From: Rhodobacteraceae bacterium HTCC2150
GTDB taxonomy: Bacteria > Pseudomonadota > Alphaproteobacteria > Rhodobacterales > Rhodobacteraceae
Assembly: GCA_000169395.1 (NCBI GenBank)
Contig: AAXZ01000002.1
Location: 919,360-983,359, forward strand
Reading direction: 5' to 3'
DNA: 64,000 nt
Shown in pieces: positions 43,979-53,467 of this stretch (its first letter is position 1; the number at the start of each line of letters is the position of its first letter). Both the position numbers and the translations under genes were made by a program. The notes under the pieces were generated by a model. It was given only the letters and a program-made list of their open reading frames with translations. It made no database searches and was not told the origin of the DNA.

Positions 43979-44688
43979 GCCTATTCATAATATTGATTGC
44001 TTAGTATTTAAATCGATAATTATGACACTGGCGATGTTCTTTCCGGTCTTGGCACCCTCAGAAGCTTCGAGAAGAAAAGTATGCCCAAGCAGCAGTTGTA
44101 CGGCGCGCAGGTTGTCCTACCGGTTTTAGGGTTTTGCTTTGCGGCACTGATACCCGTTCTTTGATGTGTCCGGAGGCCATGACATTGACAACCTTCATCC
44201 GAATACAGCCGCAGCCGCGCAATTTGCTATCGATCGTCGTATCGACCAGAACAATATCACGATTGCTATCAGACAGTTCCAAGCTGACACGGGTCGCCAA
44301 GACATGTTTGAATTTCAGTGGCCCTTTTTTACCAACAATGCGCCCTTTGTTCTATGCAGGTCGAAGTGCGCGAATGGCGGGTAAGTTTGGTGTTTGGATG
44401 ACAGTTTCTCCCGTCCGCCATACCTTCCCAAATCGACAACCCGACGTTGGCACTGCATCCGAGGTCCGCTCCGTTGCAAACCTCTGAGCTGCAAGTATGC
44501 TGCACAAACAAAGAATGGCAGCTTTGAAGATGCCGCGGCGCAGCGTTCGAATCCAGCACGAAGGTCCGTTTTGGGCCGATTGTGAAATTTATTATTTTGA
44601 AGTGCTTTCACCAATTGATGAACAACCAAACTAACCTCTACATTCGAATTTTTTTGGGTAAATGGCGCGAGCGATGGCAAGGTAGACA
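43979..44688. other. accessory intergenic stretch: integrase remnant plus repeats
   Basis: About 710 nt without an intact gene. It contains an N-terminal fragment of a tyrosine recombinase (separate entry). At about 44440-44620 it has a degenerate intergenic repeat with GCTGCACAAACAAAGAATGG and GCCGCGGCGCAGCGTTCGAA. The junction with the HEPN gene at 44689 shows no sign of shared transcription with the LysR gene. Confidence 0.5.
44100..44349 (-). pseudogene. tyrosine recombinase remnant (N-terminal part)
   Basis: Frame reads VGKKGPLKFKHVLATRVSLE, then LSDSNRDIVLVDTTIDSKLRG, CGCIRMKVVNVMASG, and HIKERVSVPQSKTLKPV. This matches the start of a common proteobacterial integrase of about 200 residues (GKK-PLKPKHVWAIR ... 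DSKLRGCDL ... SGQIKERASVLQSKTQKPV), recognised from memory. Several conserved positions are already changed. The region after KPV is unrelated, and the catalytic HxxR/Tyr end is gone. It marks an old mobile-element scar next to the HEPN gene. Confidence 0.75.
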
Positions 44689-46065
44689 ATGAACATTGAT
44701 CCTTTTGACGAAAAGATGTGGGAAGTTCGTCTTGAACTTGTTCTGAACGCTCTTGCTGATGCCCAAGAGCCCTTTCTTGAGGCACATTGGCAAGCCAACG
44801 GCGGCCCGACAAAAATTACGTTTAATGGTCAGGATGAAACGCCATATCCAAGCGAAGACTTGGCCCGCCTGTACGAAGCTGCAGGGTTTGCGAAGCGAGA
44901 TGGTGATCAGGAATACTTTGTACCACTTCAAACAGCTTTGGATCATGTAAGAGATGTAATGCGTTTACATCCGAGTTTGACTTGTGTTTCGAGCACTGTG
45001 TTTGGAGATGATGGTTTGCAGGTCGGCATCCTTAATGCACGCTCGTTCACTAGTTTGAGCCGTCTGATAGTGGGACAAATGTCCCGCCGTGATGCGTGTC
45101 CTGACAAGCGATTTCGTACTTCCATCATTGAGCTGAATTCACTTTTGCAGCTATCTAGGGGCAGGCAAAGCCACCCACTCTCTAACCGTTTGGATATTGG
45201 CTATGACATCGCACTGTTTCATGGTGCTCGTATCTTAGACACGGTCGAACTTGGTGAGGGATATTCATTGATGCCCTATTCGCACCTACACGAGCACGTT
45301 GATGACGAATGGTTGGAGGATGTCGCACCTGATCAGCTCCGGCACCGCAACTGGGATTCCATTTGCGCAGTTGTGCATAGTTTCCGTTGGAAGCCCGAAA
45401 TTCGCCCCCCCAGCTCCGACAATGATTCATTGGTCAGGAGAATGCCTCCGTCATTCGATGGGAGAGTTTCTGCTTTTGCAAACTTACTTGCTGTATTCAC
45501 CGGAATGCCACATCGATGGATGATGACGATTGAGGGATGTGTGCCGCGAGCCTCAAGTGACTTGCTTGGATTGATTCACAATTGCGGTTCTACGCGCAAA
45601 GGTCGTTCAATAGGCCATTTGTTTGGTCCTTTTCGAGAGCCGCCGATAGTTGACCCCGGGTTGATCAAAAATGCGCGCCACCACGTATTTGAGACAAATG
45701 TTGGAGCCTACGCCGCGCTTGCACCTGTAATTCAACGGTTGGCTGAGGCGCTTGGCAGAGATGGGCGTTATGCACGCGAAGACAAGGTTCTTGACGTTGC
45801 CGTGGCGCTGGAGCGGCTTTTCAAGCCGACTGGCAGGCGCATCAGTTTGGATTTACAAAATGCTGTCGCAGACACTCTTGGCACCAGCGATGAATCAAAA
45901 GTCCAGTTCAGAGATCAGGTGAAACATTTCTATGATGTACGGTCGGCAATCATTCATGGCCCGGTAGACACAAAGAAAAAGCAGCTCCTGACAGAAACCG
46001 GCGAGGCGTTTCAAAATGGATTTGAATTGGCTCGCGCGTCACTCATGAAAAAACTCGAAACGTAG
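44689..46065 (+). CDS. protein with C-terminal Apea-like HEPN domain, function unknown
   Basis: 458 residues, soluble, no signal peptide. The C-terminal about 90 residues fit a HEPN fold of the Apea type: EDKVLDVAVALERLFKP helix, a DTLGTSDE turn, then FRDQVKHFYDVRSAIIHG with the R-x4-H motif at Arg418-His423. HEPN proteins with this motif are often metal-independent RNases in toxin or anti-phage systems. Others have no known activity. The N-terminal 330 residues are not recognised. The gene stands alone between a recombinase remnant and repeat-rich DNA, and its codon use looks more mixed than its neighbours'. Defence is a hypothesis only. Confidence 0.75.
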   Translation: MNIDPFDEKMWEVRLELVLNALADAQEPFLEAHWQANGGPTKITFNGQDETPYPSEDLARLYEAAGFAKRDGDQEYFVPLQTALDHVRDVMRLHPSLTCVSSTVFGDDGLQVGILNARSFTSLSRLIVGQMSRRDACPDKRFRTSIIELNSLLQLSRGRQSHPLSNRLDIGYDIALFHGARILDTVELGEGYSLMPYSHLHEHVDDEWLEDVAPDQLRHRNWDSICAVVHSFRWKPEIRPPSSDNDSLVRRMPPSFDGRVSAFANLLAVFTGMPHRWMMTIEGCVPRASSDLLGLIHNCGSTRKGRSIGHLFGPFREPPIVDPGLIKNARHHVFETNVGAYAALAPVIQRLAEALGRDGRYAREDKVLDVAVALERLFKPTGRRISLDLQNAVADTLGTSDESKVQFRDQVKHFYDVRSAIIHGPVDTKKKQLLTETGEAFQNGFELARASLMKKLET

Positions 46066-46458
46066 CTTCTTTGATAGCATTTACTGCAACAAAAGAGACT
46101 GAATGGTCGCCCGGTTTCCACAATGCCGTCATTGGCGCAGCCGCAGCGAAAGCTCGCTTTGTCCGCGATGCAGTCATCCGATGGACCGCAATGCTGCACT
46201 CCTACCTCAATGACCGCTTTGTGGAAACTGCGGCGCGGCGACGGTCTACACTACGAACGGCTGCTTTGGGCCGTCCGTGGCGGCGCGATCTGGATTAATC
46301 CGAGAGGATGCTGCGAAGCGGAGAATGGCGGCAACGAGCCATTATACGCCCTCCGTAAATTCTTGAGATAAGTCACTTACGGCCCATACCTGCCGTTCGG
46401 TTACAAGCAGTCTTTGTAAGGCCGGTTTCCGAAAGCGGACATCTAACGAGATTGTTCA
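46066..46458. other. gene-free stretch filled with degenerate intergenic repeats
   Basis: About 390 nt. Repeated elements resembling GCTTTGTCCGCGATGCAGTC, CCGCAATGCTGCACTCC, ACTGCGGCGCGGCGACGG and AATGGCGGCAACGAGCC are visible. The last is shared with 20143-20212 and 28660-28730. No coding region or obvious terminator. Confidence 0.5.
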
Positions 46459-47361
46459 CTACTGGTCACTTGTCTCCACCCGAGTGATGAACGCCTCTAT
46501 GAATTTTTGTGCAGCCACTGATGTCTGACCATGTGTATGTGAAATGAGATTGATATACCCTAACGCCAATTCTTTGGATGCGATGGGAACAAGTTTATAG
46601 CCACGCTTTTTGAATGCTACAAAATCTTGATCGAACGGCAGGCAAAATGCGACGCGCGATTTTTGTGTTGCGTCCAGATGATCAAGTGGCGAAGCGCATT
46701 CCATGGATTTTCGCAATGTGATTCCTATTCTTTCACATGCAGTATCTATTTTGATACGCAATTGAGTGCCCTTTGGCGGTAAAAGAGCTGGTTGATCAAT
46801 TATCTCGTACAATTTGGTTCCAGTCTTTCCAGATACTGGAGCGCCGTTTGGTATTGCGACATGAATTGGCGCTTCGATTGTGTGGATTACATGTAAATTT
46901 TTACCAAGGATTGGTTGATAAAATAGGGCCATATCAATTTGGTTATTCATCAACGTTGTTTCTAATTCGTCCGTGGCAATTACAGTAATGTCAAAAGCGA
47001 CATCGCCATAGTTGTTTTGAAATTCTGCAATTGCAGAATGTAGAAATTTCAAACTTAAATCAGCACTAACGCCAATGCGCACAATACCAGTGCGTAATCC
47101 TTTAATATCATTGATCTGGGATTTTAGCTGTTGAAAACTGGCTAACTGTCGCAAAGCAAATTGATAGAACAGTTCGCCTTCAGTCGATAAGCGAACCCCT
47201 TTTGTTAAGCGCTCAAAGATTATCAGGTCTAAGTCGAGTTCCAGCGTCTGGATATGCCTGTTCAAAGCGGAAGGTGAGATCGTCAAGCTTTCTGCTGCAC
47301 CACGAATGGAACCGACCTCAGCAATTTTTTTGACATACCTGAATGATTGTAAATGGCGCAT
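46459..47361 (-). CDS. LysR-family regulator, divergent from urtA
   Basis: 300 residues. HTH is VGSIRGAAESLTISPSALNRHIQTLE followed by LFERLTKG-like IFERLTKGVRL. Effector domain is standard. It is divergent from the urea transporter genes with a 184-nt intergenic region that holds a LysR-box-like palindrome. It likely controls urt/ure according to nitrogen state or a metabolite. Confidence 0.9.
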   Translation of the reverse strand: MRHLQSFRYVKKIAEVGSIRGAAESLTISPSALNRHIQTLELDLDLIIFERLTKGVRLSTEGELFYQFALRQLASFQQLKSQINDIKGLRTGIVRIGVSADLSLKFLHSAIAEFQNNYGDVAFDITVIATDELETTLMNNQIDMALFYQPILGKNLHVIHTIEAPIHVAIPNGAPVSGKTGTKLYEIIDQPALLPPKGTQLRIKIDTACERIGITLRKSMECASPLDHLDATQKSRVAFCLPFDQDFVAFKKRGYKLVPIASKELALGYINLISHTHGQTSVAAQKFIEAFITRVETSDQ

Positions 47362-47401
47362 GATTTATCCTCGAATTCACTTTTATCAAGTGGTGCAACT
47401 A

Positions 47402-47418
47402 TTGCAACACATATGCAA
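47402..47418. promoter_or_regulatory. palindrome TTGCA-N7-TGCAA between LysR and urtA
   Basis: Arms at 47402-47406 and 47414-47418. The spacing resembles a T-N11-A LysR box. It lies 41 nt upstream of the LysR start and 128 nt upstream of urtA, suitable for autoregulation and activation. Confidence 0.45.
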
Positions 47419-47545
47419 ATATTATGACGCAGACTGCACCTTTTAATTTTATTAACGTTTAGACAGAATCGCCAAAAGATGAACCAAGGCGGTCGTAACA
47501 ACGATGTGTGCATCCTCCCGCACCTCGTCTGACAGGAATTTTAAA

Positions 47546-48808
47546 ATGAAGAAACTACTACTCGCAACTGCATTTTCTGCCTTATCAACATCCAGCGCAT
47601 TCGCTGACATTAAAGTCGGAATTCTACATTCGCTTTCTGGTACGATGGCTATTTCCGAGACCACACTTAAAGATACTATGCTCATGCTGATTGATCAGCA
47701 AAATGCCAAAGGTGGCATCAATGGTGAAAAATTGGTTCCCGTTGTTGTCGACCCTGCATCTGACTGGCCATTATTTGCAGAAAAAGCCCGTGAACTTTTA
47801 ACGGTCGAAAAAGTTGATGTGATTTTTGGCAATTGGACATCTGTGTCAAGAAAGTCAGTCTTGCCCGTGATCGAAGAGCTAAACGGATTGCTGTTCTACC
47901 CAGTTCAGTATGAAGGCGAAGAAAGCTCGAAGAATGTATTCTACACTGGCGCTGCACCGAACCAACAGGCGATCCCTGCGACGGATTATTTCCTAGAAGA
48001 GTTGGGTGTAGAGAAATTTGCATTGCTGGGGACGGACTACGTCTACCCACGGACAACGAATAAAATTCTTGAACAGTATCTCAAGGACAAAGGCACCGCA
48101 GAGGGCGACATCTTTGTTAACTACACACCCTTTGGCCATTCTGACTGGTCCAAGATTGTGGCCGATGTTGTAGCACTTGGCGCTGATGGCAAAAAGGTCG
48201 GCGTAATTTCGACCATCAATGGCGACGCTAATATTGGTTTTTATAAAGAGCTAGCTGCTGCTGGAATTTCCGCAGACGACATCCCCGTCGTTGCCTTTTC
48301 AGTCGGTGAAGAAGAACTGGCGGGCTTGGATACATCCAACCTTGTCGGACACCTTGCCGCTTGGAACTATTTCCAGTCCGCTGAAGGCGATGCAAATGCA
48401 GAGTTCATTAAAACGTGGAAAGCGACGATGGGCGAAAAGCGGGTGACCAACGATCCGATGGAAGCACATTATATTGGATTTAACATGTGGGTGAATGCAG
48501 TGACTGCTGCTGGAACCACCGATGTAGATGCCGTGCGCACCGCCATGTACGGCCAAAAGTTCCCAAATTTAACCGGTGGCATGGCTGAAATGTTGCCTAA
48601 CCATCATCTGTCCAAACCTGTTCTAATTGGTGAAATTCAAGCGGATGGTCAGTTTGATATCATCAGCCAAACGGATGAAGTTCCCGGCGATGCATGGACA
48701 GACTTCCTTTCTGAATCAGCGGTGTTGAAATCGGATTGGAAAGAGCTGGGATGCGGCATGTACAACACTGTCACCAAAAGCTGTGTGCAGATCAAATCCA
48801 GCTACTAA
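47546..48808 (+). CDS. urtA: urea ABC transporter substrate-binding protein
   Basis: 420 residues from the ATG at 47546, which follows AGGAA. The upstream GTG/ATG alternatives would place residues before the signal peptide MKKLLLATAFSALSTSSAFA. Mature part is a type-I periplasmic binding protein close to UrtA: IKVGILHSLSGTMAISET, VFYTGAAPNQQAIPA, FALLGTDYVYPRTTN. Binds urea, or short amides, in the periplasm. Confidence 0.95.
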   Translation: MKKLLLATAFSALSTSSAFADIKVGILHSLSGTMAISETTLKDTMLMLIDQQNAKGGINGEKLVPVVVDPASDWPLFAEKARELLTVEKVDVIFGNWTSVSRKSVLPVIEELNGLLFYPVQYEGEESSKNVFYTGAAPNQQAIPATDYFLEELGVEKFALLGTDYVYPRTTNKILEQYLKDKGTAEGDIFVNYTPFGHSDWSKIVADVVALGADGKKVGVISTINGDANIGFYKELAAAGISADDIPVVAFSVGEEELAGLDTSNLVGHLAAWNYFQSAEGDANAEFIKTWKATMGEKRVTNDPMEAHYIGFNMWVNAVTAAGTTDVDAVRTAMYGQKFPNLTGGMAEMLPNHHLSKPVLIGEIQADGQFDIISQTDEVPGDAWTDFLSESAVLKSDWKELGCGMYNTVTKSCVQIKSSY

Positions 48809-48838
48809 TACGAACGCCAAGTCTGACAGGGACTGGTA

Positions 48839-48860
48839 GGGGGCGCGCAAATGCGCCCCC
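48839..48860 (+). other. stem-loop between urtA and urtB
   Basis: GGGGGCGC (48839-48846) pairs with GCGCCCCC (48853-48860) around a 6-nt loop, followed by GCTTTATTAT. It is in the 77-nt gap after urtA. It can act as an attenuator giving more UrtA than permease. Confidence 0.7.
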
Positions 48861-48885
48861 GCTTTATTATAAAGAAATGCCCTAA

Positions 48886-50838
48886 ATGCTCCGAATAATC
48901 CTTCTTTCGATCTCTTTCATCTGCGCGGCACAGCTGGTGGCCGCGCAATCGTCGTTTCAAGATTTGGTGCAATCGCATGCGTCCAACATCATCAAAGGGT
49001 CGGTCAAAACGGCCCCACCCATTATCACTGATATACAGAACCATGGTGGCGACGCTGCACAAGCTTTCTTGCTGGCTTGGCAATCAAAAAAACTTTGGTA
49101 CCGTAGGGCAGATAAACGTTTGATTTTCGTTGAAAAGATCAACAACGAAAGCTTCGTACTGTTGGATCTGCAAACGAACGCGCCTATCGATCACTCCACA
49201 AAGGCACAGATAAAACAAATCAAACCAAACTCTGGTCTGCGCGGGTTGCTTGGAACTGCGTTGGTGTCGTCACAACTGATCAGTGACAATCTTGATGTGC
49301 GGGTTGCCAGTCTAAAAAGCCTTGCGCGCGATCCCAAGCGAACTCATCTAGTGCCTTTGCGTCTGGCGATGTCGAAAGAAACTGACACCGATATGCTGGC
49401 GCAGATGACGCGGTTGGAACGTTTGCTAACGATGCAATATGACACGGATGTCGAGGCTCGCGTCTCCGCGATCACCAGTTTTGAAAATGACCTTGGGCTT
49501 GATGTGCGCGCGCGCCTGAACCCGATGCTCGACACATCGTTGATCTTGTCGCAATCGTCACCCCGAGAGGGTACATTTGCGCGAATGCTGGTGCCGGGCG
49601 CAACCGTCGGCCTATCGGTTGGACAAGCCTATGACATGATCGTTGCCAAAGGATGGGCTCCCGCTGACATATCGACGGCTGAAAAAAGAACAGCCTTGAT
49701 TGATAACATTCAAGATGGGTTTGTTGCAGGAGTTGGCATTGAAACACTAAACACAGATGCAGATCGCGAAGCCGCATATACTGCATTGGCGGCGACAGGG
49801 GCAGTCCCTTCAGATGTGTCACAAGACGATATCCAGGATGTGCTAACCCGTGTTTACTTCTACGAAACCTATGATGAACCATCTAACGAAGTTGTTGCTG
49901 CGGCGGCCGAGACGTTGGGCAAAATCAACACTAAAGTCAGCTTATCCCAAACAATTGATCTGTTCCTAGACGGCCTTTCACTGGCGTCTATCTTTTTCCT
50001 TGCGGCGATTGGACTGGCGATCACCTTTGGTGTGATGGGTGTCATCAACATGGCGCACGGGGAATTCATTATGATGGGGGCTTATACGGGATATGTGGTG
50101 CAACAAATAATCGACAATTACACCCTGTCGATCTTAATCGCGATCCCTGCGGCCTTTGCAGTTACCTTTGCAGCGGGTGTCGCGATGGAACGATTGGTTG
50201 TTCGCCATCTATACCATCGCCCGCTAGAGACATTGTTGGCCACCTTTGGTGTGTCCATCGCCTTGCAACAAATTGCCAAGAATGTATTTGGAACGCAGGC
50301 GCGCCCGCTGACATCGCCGGATTGGCTTGGCGGGGCTTGGATGATCAACGACGTGATCTCGATCAGCTGGATCAGGGTCGCAATCTTTGTTCTGTCAATT
50401 TTGTTCTTTGTGATGCTGTGGTTCACTTTGAATAAAACACGCTTTGGAATGGAAACACGCGCGGTGACACAGAACCCACGTATGGCCGCGTCTATGGGAA
50501 TTAATCCAGATAAAATCAACATGCTGACATTTGGTTTGGGGTCAGGGATCGCAGGCATCGCAGGAGTTGCGATTGGCCTATTCGCCAAAGTCACTTCCGA
50601 GTTGGGATCAGACTATATCGTGCAATCATTCATGACGGTTGTGGTTGGCGGCGTTGGAAACATTTGGGGGACGCTTGCAGGTGCGGCAATGATCGGCTTT
50701 TTGCAGAAAGGGATCGAATGGTTCAACCCATCAAACACCCTTGCCGCCCAAACGTTCATGATCGTGTTCATCATTATTTTCATTCAATTCAGACCTAGGG
50801 GTATCATTGCCCTGCGTGGTCGTGCGGCGGGAGATTAA
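48886..50838 (+). CDS. urtB: urea ABC transporter permease UrtB, with long N-terminal periplasmic domain
   Basis: 650 residues. Signal-like N-terminus MLRIILLSISFICAAQLVAA. About 330 residues of predicted periplasmic helical repeats follow, then a LivH-type permease with about eight helices from about residue 360. Landmarks are NMAHGEFIMMGAYTGY, GMETRAVTQNPRMAASMGIN and VGGVGNIWGTLAG. The N-terminal extension is characteristic of proteobacterial UrtB but is at the long end here. Forms the channel with UrtC. Confidence 0.94.
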   Translation: MLRIILLSISFICAAQLVAAQSSFQDLVQSHASNIIKGSVKTAPPIITDIQNHGGDAAQAFLLAWQSKKLWYRRADKRLIFVEKINNESFVLLDLQTNAPIDHSTKAQIKQIKPNSGLRGLLGTALVSSQLISDNLDVRVASLKSLARDPKRTHLVPLRLAMSKETDTDMLAQMTRLERLLTMQYDTDVEARVSAITSFENDLGLDVRARLNPMLDTSLILSQSSPREGTFARMLVPGATVGLSVGQAYDMIVAKGWAPADISTAEKRTALIDNIQDGFVAGVGIETLNTDADREAAYTALAATGAVPSDVSQDDIQDVLTRVYFYETYDEPSNEVVAAAAETLGKINTKVSLSQTIDLFLDGLSLASIFFLAAIGLAITFGVMGVINMAHGEFIMMGAYTGYVVQQIIDNYTLSILIAIPAAFAVTFAAGVAMERLVVRHLYHRPLETLLATFGVSIALQQIAKNVFGTQARPLTSPDWLGGAWMINDVISISWIRVAIFVLSILFFVMLWFTLNKTRFGMETRAVTQNPRMAASMGINPDKINMLTFGLGSGIAGIAGVAIGLFAKVTSELGSDYIVQSFMTVVVGGVGNIWGTLAGAAMIGFLQKGIEWFNPSNTLAAQTFMIVFIIIFIQFRPRGIIALRGRAAGD

Positions 50839-50841
50839 CTC

Positions 50842-52020
50842 ATGCAAGGACCGCTGGTTAAATTTTTAACACGCCACCCAAGCACGCTTTTATTCTTGAT
50901 AATACTGGCTAGTTTTACCGTGCTGGTGACACTCGGAAGCGAGGCGTTTGGCACGGGTTTTGTCTCGACATCTTTGGTCAAGACATTGGGAAAAACATTG
51001 TGCCTTTGTCTGGTGGCTTTGGCGATGGATTTGATTTGGGGATATTGTGGGATCCTAAGCCTTGGTCACATCGCGTTCTTTGGCTTGGGTGGCTATATGA
51101 TTGGAATGTGGTTGATGTACGAACGCACCCGTCTAATTGTGATGCAGGCGGCTGAGAACACGCAACTGCCTATGACGCCCCAAGAAATCCAAGACGCGGT
51201 CGGCTCGCAGATTTTTGGTGTGGTCGGTGGATCGGAGTTTCCCGCGATTTGGATGTTCTCGCATCTTTTGTCAGTGCAATTGTTAATGGTGGTTATGGTG
51301 CCAGGGGTATTGGCGTTGATCTTTGGCTGGCTGGCGTTTCGATCACGAGTGACTGGCGTATATCTGTCGATCCTGACGCAAGCGATGACGTTAGCCTTGG
51401 CGCTATATCTATTTCAAAATGATAGCGGGCTGCGAGGAAATAATGGACTGTCTGGTTTGCAAAATTTGCCGGGTCGGGATGATACGCCGCAATCTGTGAT
51501 TTCGATGTGGTTCTTTTGGGGATCAGCATTTGCTCTGGGCCTTGGATACCTTTGCGCGAAACTGATTGTCGAAAGCAAGATGGGCAATGTGATGCGCGGT
51601 ATCCGCGACGACGAAGCCCGCGTACGGTTTCTGGGCTACAATGTTGAGGCGTATAAATTGTTTATATTCACGCTGACGGCGATTATCGCCGCAGTTGCAG
51701 GCGCACTTTATTACCCACAGGCCGGGATCATTAATCCAGCAGAAATTGCGCCCATTGCATCGATCTATCTTGCCGTCTGGGTCGCGATAGGTGGTCGTGG
51801 AAGATTGTACGGTGCTGTGATTGGCGCGGCTGTCGTCTCATTACTTTCCAGTTGGTTTACAGGTGGACAGGCACCCGACATTCCATTGGGGTTTGCGACC
51901 CTGAAATGGGTTGATTGGTGGTTGGTTTTGTTGGGTTTAAGTTTTGTCTTCGTCACGCTTTATGCCCACAAAGGTATTGGCGGATTGTTGGAGAAACTGC
52001 AAACAGGAACATCGAAATGA
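50842..52020 (+). CDS. urtC: urea ABC transporter permease UrtC
   Basis: 392 residues, LivM-type permease with about ten helices. Landmarks are CGILSLGHIAFFGLGGYMIG, TGVYLSILTQAMTLAL, and MRGIRDDEARVRFLGYNVEA (ATPase contact). Starts 3 nt after the urtB stop and overlaps urtD by ATGA. Confidence 0.94.
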   Translation: MQGPLVKFLTRHPSTLLFLIILASFTVLVTLGSEAFGTGFVSTSLVKTLGKTLCLCLVALAMDLIWGYCGILSLGHIAFFGLGGYMIGMWLMYERTRLIVMQAAENTQLPMTPQEIQDAVGSQIFGVVGGSEFPAIWMFSHLLSVQLLMVVMVPGVLALIFGWLAFRSRVTGVYLSILTQAMTLALALYLFQNDSGLRGNNGLSGLQNLPGRDDTPQSVISMWFFWGSAFALGLGYLCAKLIVESKMGNVMRGIRDDEARVRFLGYNVEAYKLFIFTLTAIIAAVAGALYYPQAGIINPAEIAPIASIYLAVWVAIGGRGRLYGAVIGAAVVSLLSSWFTGGQAPDIPLGFATLKWVDWWLVLLGLSFVFVTLYAHKGIGGLLEKLQTGTSK

Positions 52021-52760
52021 GTGGTGCTCTTCTGGAAGTAAATTCAATCTCTGTCTCGTTCGATGGATTTAAAGCGATTAACAACCTGTCTTTCAATATA
52101 GACAGCGGTGAATTGCGCGCCATCATTGGACCAAACGGCGCTGGCAAAACTACCTTTATGGACATCGTAACGGGCAAGACGCGGCCAGACGAGGGCGATG
52201 TGATCTGGGGGGAAGATAATGTCAGTTTGGTACGTAAATCTGAAAGCGATATTGCAAATTTGGGGATCGGACGAAAGTTTCAGAAACCAACCGTATTTGA
52301 AGATCAATCGGTGACCGAAAACCTAATGATGGCATTAAGGAATAAACGTAATCCGTTGGCAGTTCTCTTTTACAAGTCAACCCGCAAAGATAGAAATGCA
52401 GTGTTGAGCATTGCTTTTGACATCGGACTGGAAAGCAATGTGGATCAGCGCGCAGGGGATCTAAGTCACGGCCGAAAACAATGGTTGGAAATAGGCATGT
52501 TGCTCGCGCAAGAGCCCCAGCTTTTATTGGTGGATGAACCTGCCGCAGGGATGACGGTGGATGAACGTAATCAGACGATTGCATTGTTGAAGCACGCTGC
52601 AAAAACCCGTGCTGTTGTTGTCGTAGAACATGACATGGAATTCATTCGGAACTTGGATTGCAAAGTCACCGTGTTGCACGAAGGGTCGGTGCTGGCCGAA
52701 GGCACACTGGATCATGTGACAAAAAACCAAACCGTCATCGACGTATATTTAGGACGATAG
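52017..52760 (+). CDS. urtD: urea ABC transporter ATP-binding protein UrtD
   Basis: 247 residues from the ATG at 52017, overlapping the urtC stop (ATGA). Walker A GPNGAGKTT, signature LSHGRKQWLEIGMLL, and Walker B LLLVDEPAAGM are present. The NPLAVLFYKS-type insert before the signature is typical of UrtD/LivG. It lies 2 nt before urtE. Confidence 0.94.
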   Translation: MSGALLEVNSISVSFDGFKAINNLSFNIDSGELRAIIGPNGAGKTTFMDIVTGKTRPDEGDVIWGEDNVSLVRKSESDIANLGIGRKFQKPTVFEDQSVTENLMMALRNKRNPLAVLFYKSTRKDRNAVLSIAFDIGLESNVDQRAGDLSHGRKQWLEIGMLLAQEPQLLLVDEPAAGMTVDERNQTIALLKHAAKTRAVVVVEHDMEFIRNLDCKVTVLHEGSVLAEGTLDHVTKNQTVIDVYLGR

Positions 52761-52762
52761 CA

Positions 52763-53458
52763 ATGTTAGAGCTTAAAGACATCACACTGCATTATGGCCA
52801 GAGCCAGATTTTGAACGGTGTCAATTTGACCGCTGAACAAGGCCAAATCACGTGCCTTCTGGGCACCAATGGCGTGGGTAAAACCAGTTTGTTGAAAGTT
52901 GTATCTGGCACACATAATCATTCAGCCGGCAGTTATAAGCTTGATGGAATAGAACAGGGCATTTCACGTGCTCATACCCTCGCCTCGCGTGGTGTTGGAT
53001 ATGTTCCCCAAGGGCGTGATATTTTCCCACTGATGAGTGTACGCGAGAACATGGAAATCGGTTTTGCGTGTTTGGATAAATCACAACATACCGTACCAGA
53101 GGAAATGTTTGAACTGTTTCCTGTCCTGAAAGAAATGCAAAATCGGCGGGGGGGTGACCTGTCGGGCGGACAACAACAACAGTTGGCCATTGCCCGCGCC
53201 CTTATCACCAAACCTAAATTATTGCTGTTAGACGAACCGACAGAAGGCATTCAGCCGAATATCATTCAACAGATTGGTCGCGTCATTTCATACTTAAAGG
53301 ATCAGGGCAGCATGGCGGTTTTGTTGGTCGAACAGTATTTCGAATTTGCTTATGAATTGGCTGATCATTTTTATTCTATGCGGCGCGGAAATATCATCTT
53401 GGATGGTAAAAAAACGCATTTGAAGAAGGCAGACGTTCTTGCCACGCTGAGCGTGTAG
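52763..53458 (+). CDS. urtE: urea ABC transporter ATP-binding protein UrtE
   Basis: 231 residues from the ATG at 52763 (MLELKDITLHYGQSQ). Walker A GTNGVGKTS, signature LSGGQQQQLAIARAL, Walker B LLLDEPTEGIQPNI. LivF-like partner of UrtD. The longer upstream frame is antisense-like and overlaps urtD, so it is rejected. Confidence 0.94.
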   Translation: MLELKDITLHYGQSQILNGVNLTAEQGQITCLLGTNGVGKTSLLKVVSGTHNHSAGSYKLDGIEQGISRAHTLASRGVGYVPQGRDIFPLMSVRENMEIGFACLDKSQHTVPEEMFELFPVLKEMQNRRGGDLSGGQQQQLAIARALITKPKLLLLDEPTEGIQPNIIQQIGRVISYLKDQGSMAVLLVEQYFEFAYELADHFYSMRRGNIILDGKKTHLKKADVLATLSV

Positions 53459-53467
53459 GCGTGCGCG

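Noticed and set aside
44545..44562. tRNA T-arm-like GTTCGAATCC
   Set aside because: No acceptor, D or anticodon arms can be built around it; it belongs to a degenerate intergenic repeat.
51915..52016. Longer N-terminus for UrtD
   Set aside because: It overlaps the end of urtC by over 100 nt; the ATGA-overlapping ATG at 52017 gives the family-standard start.
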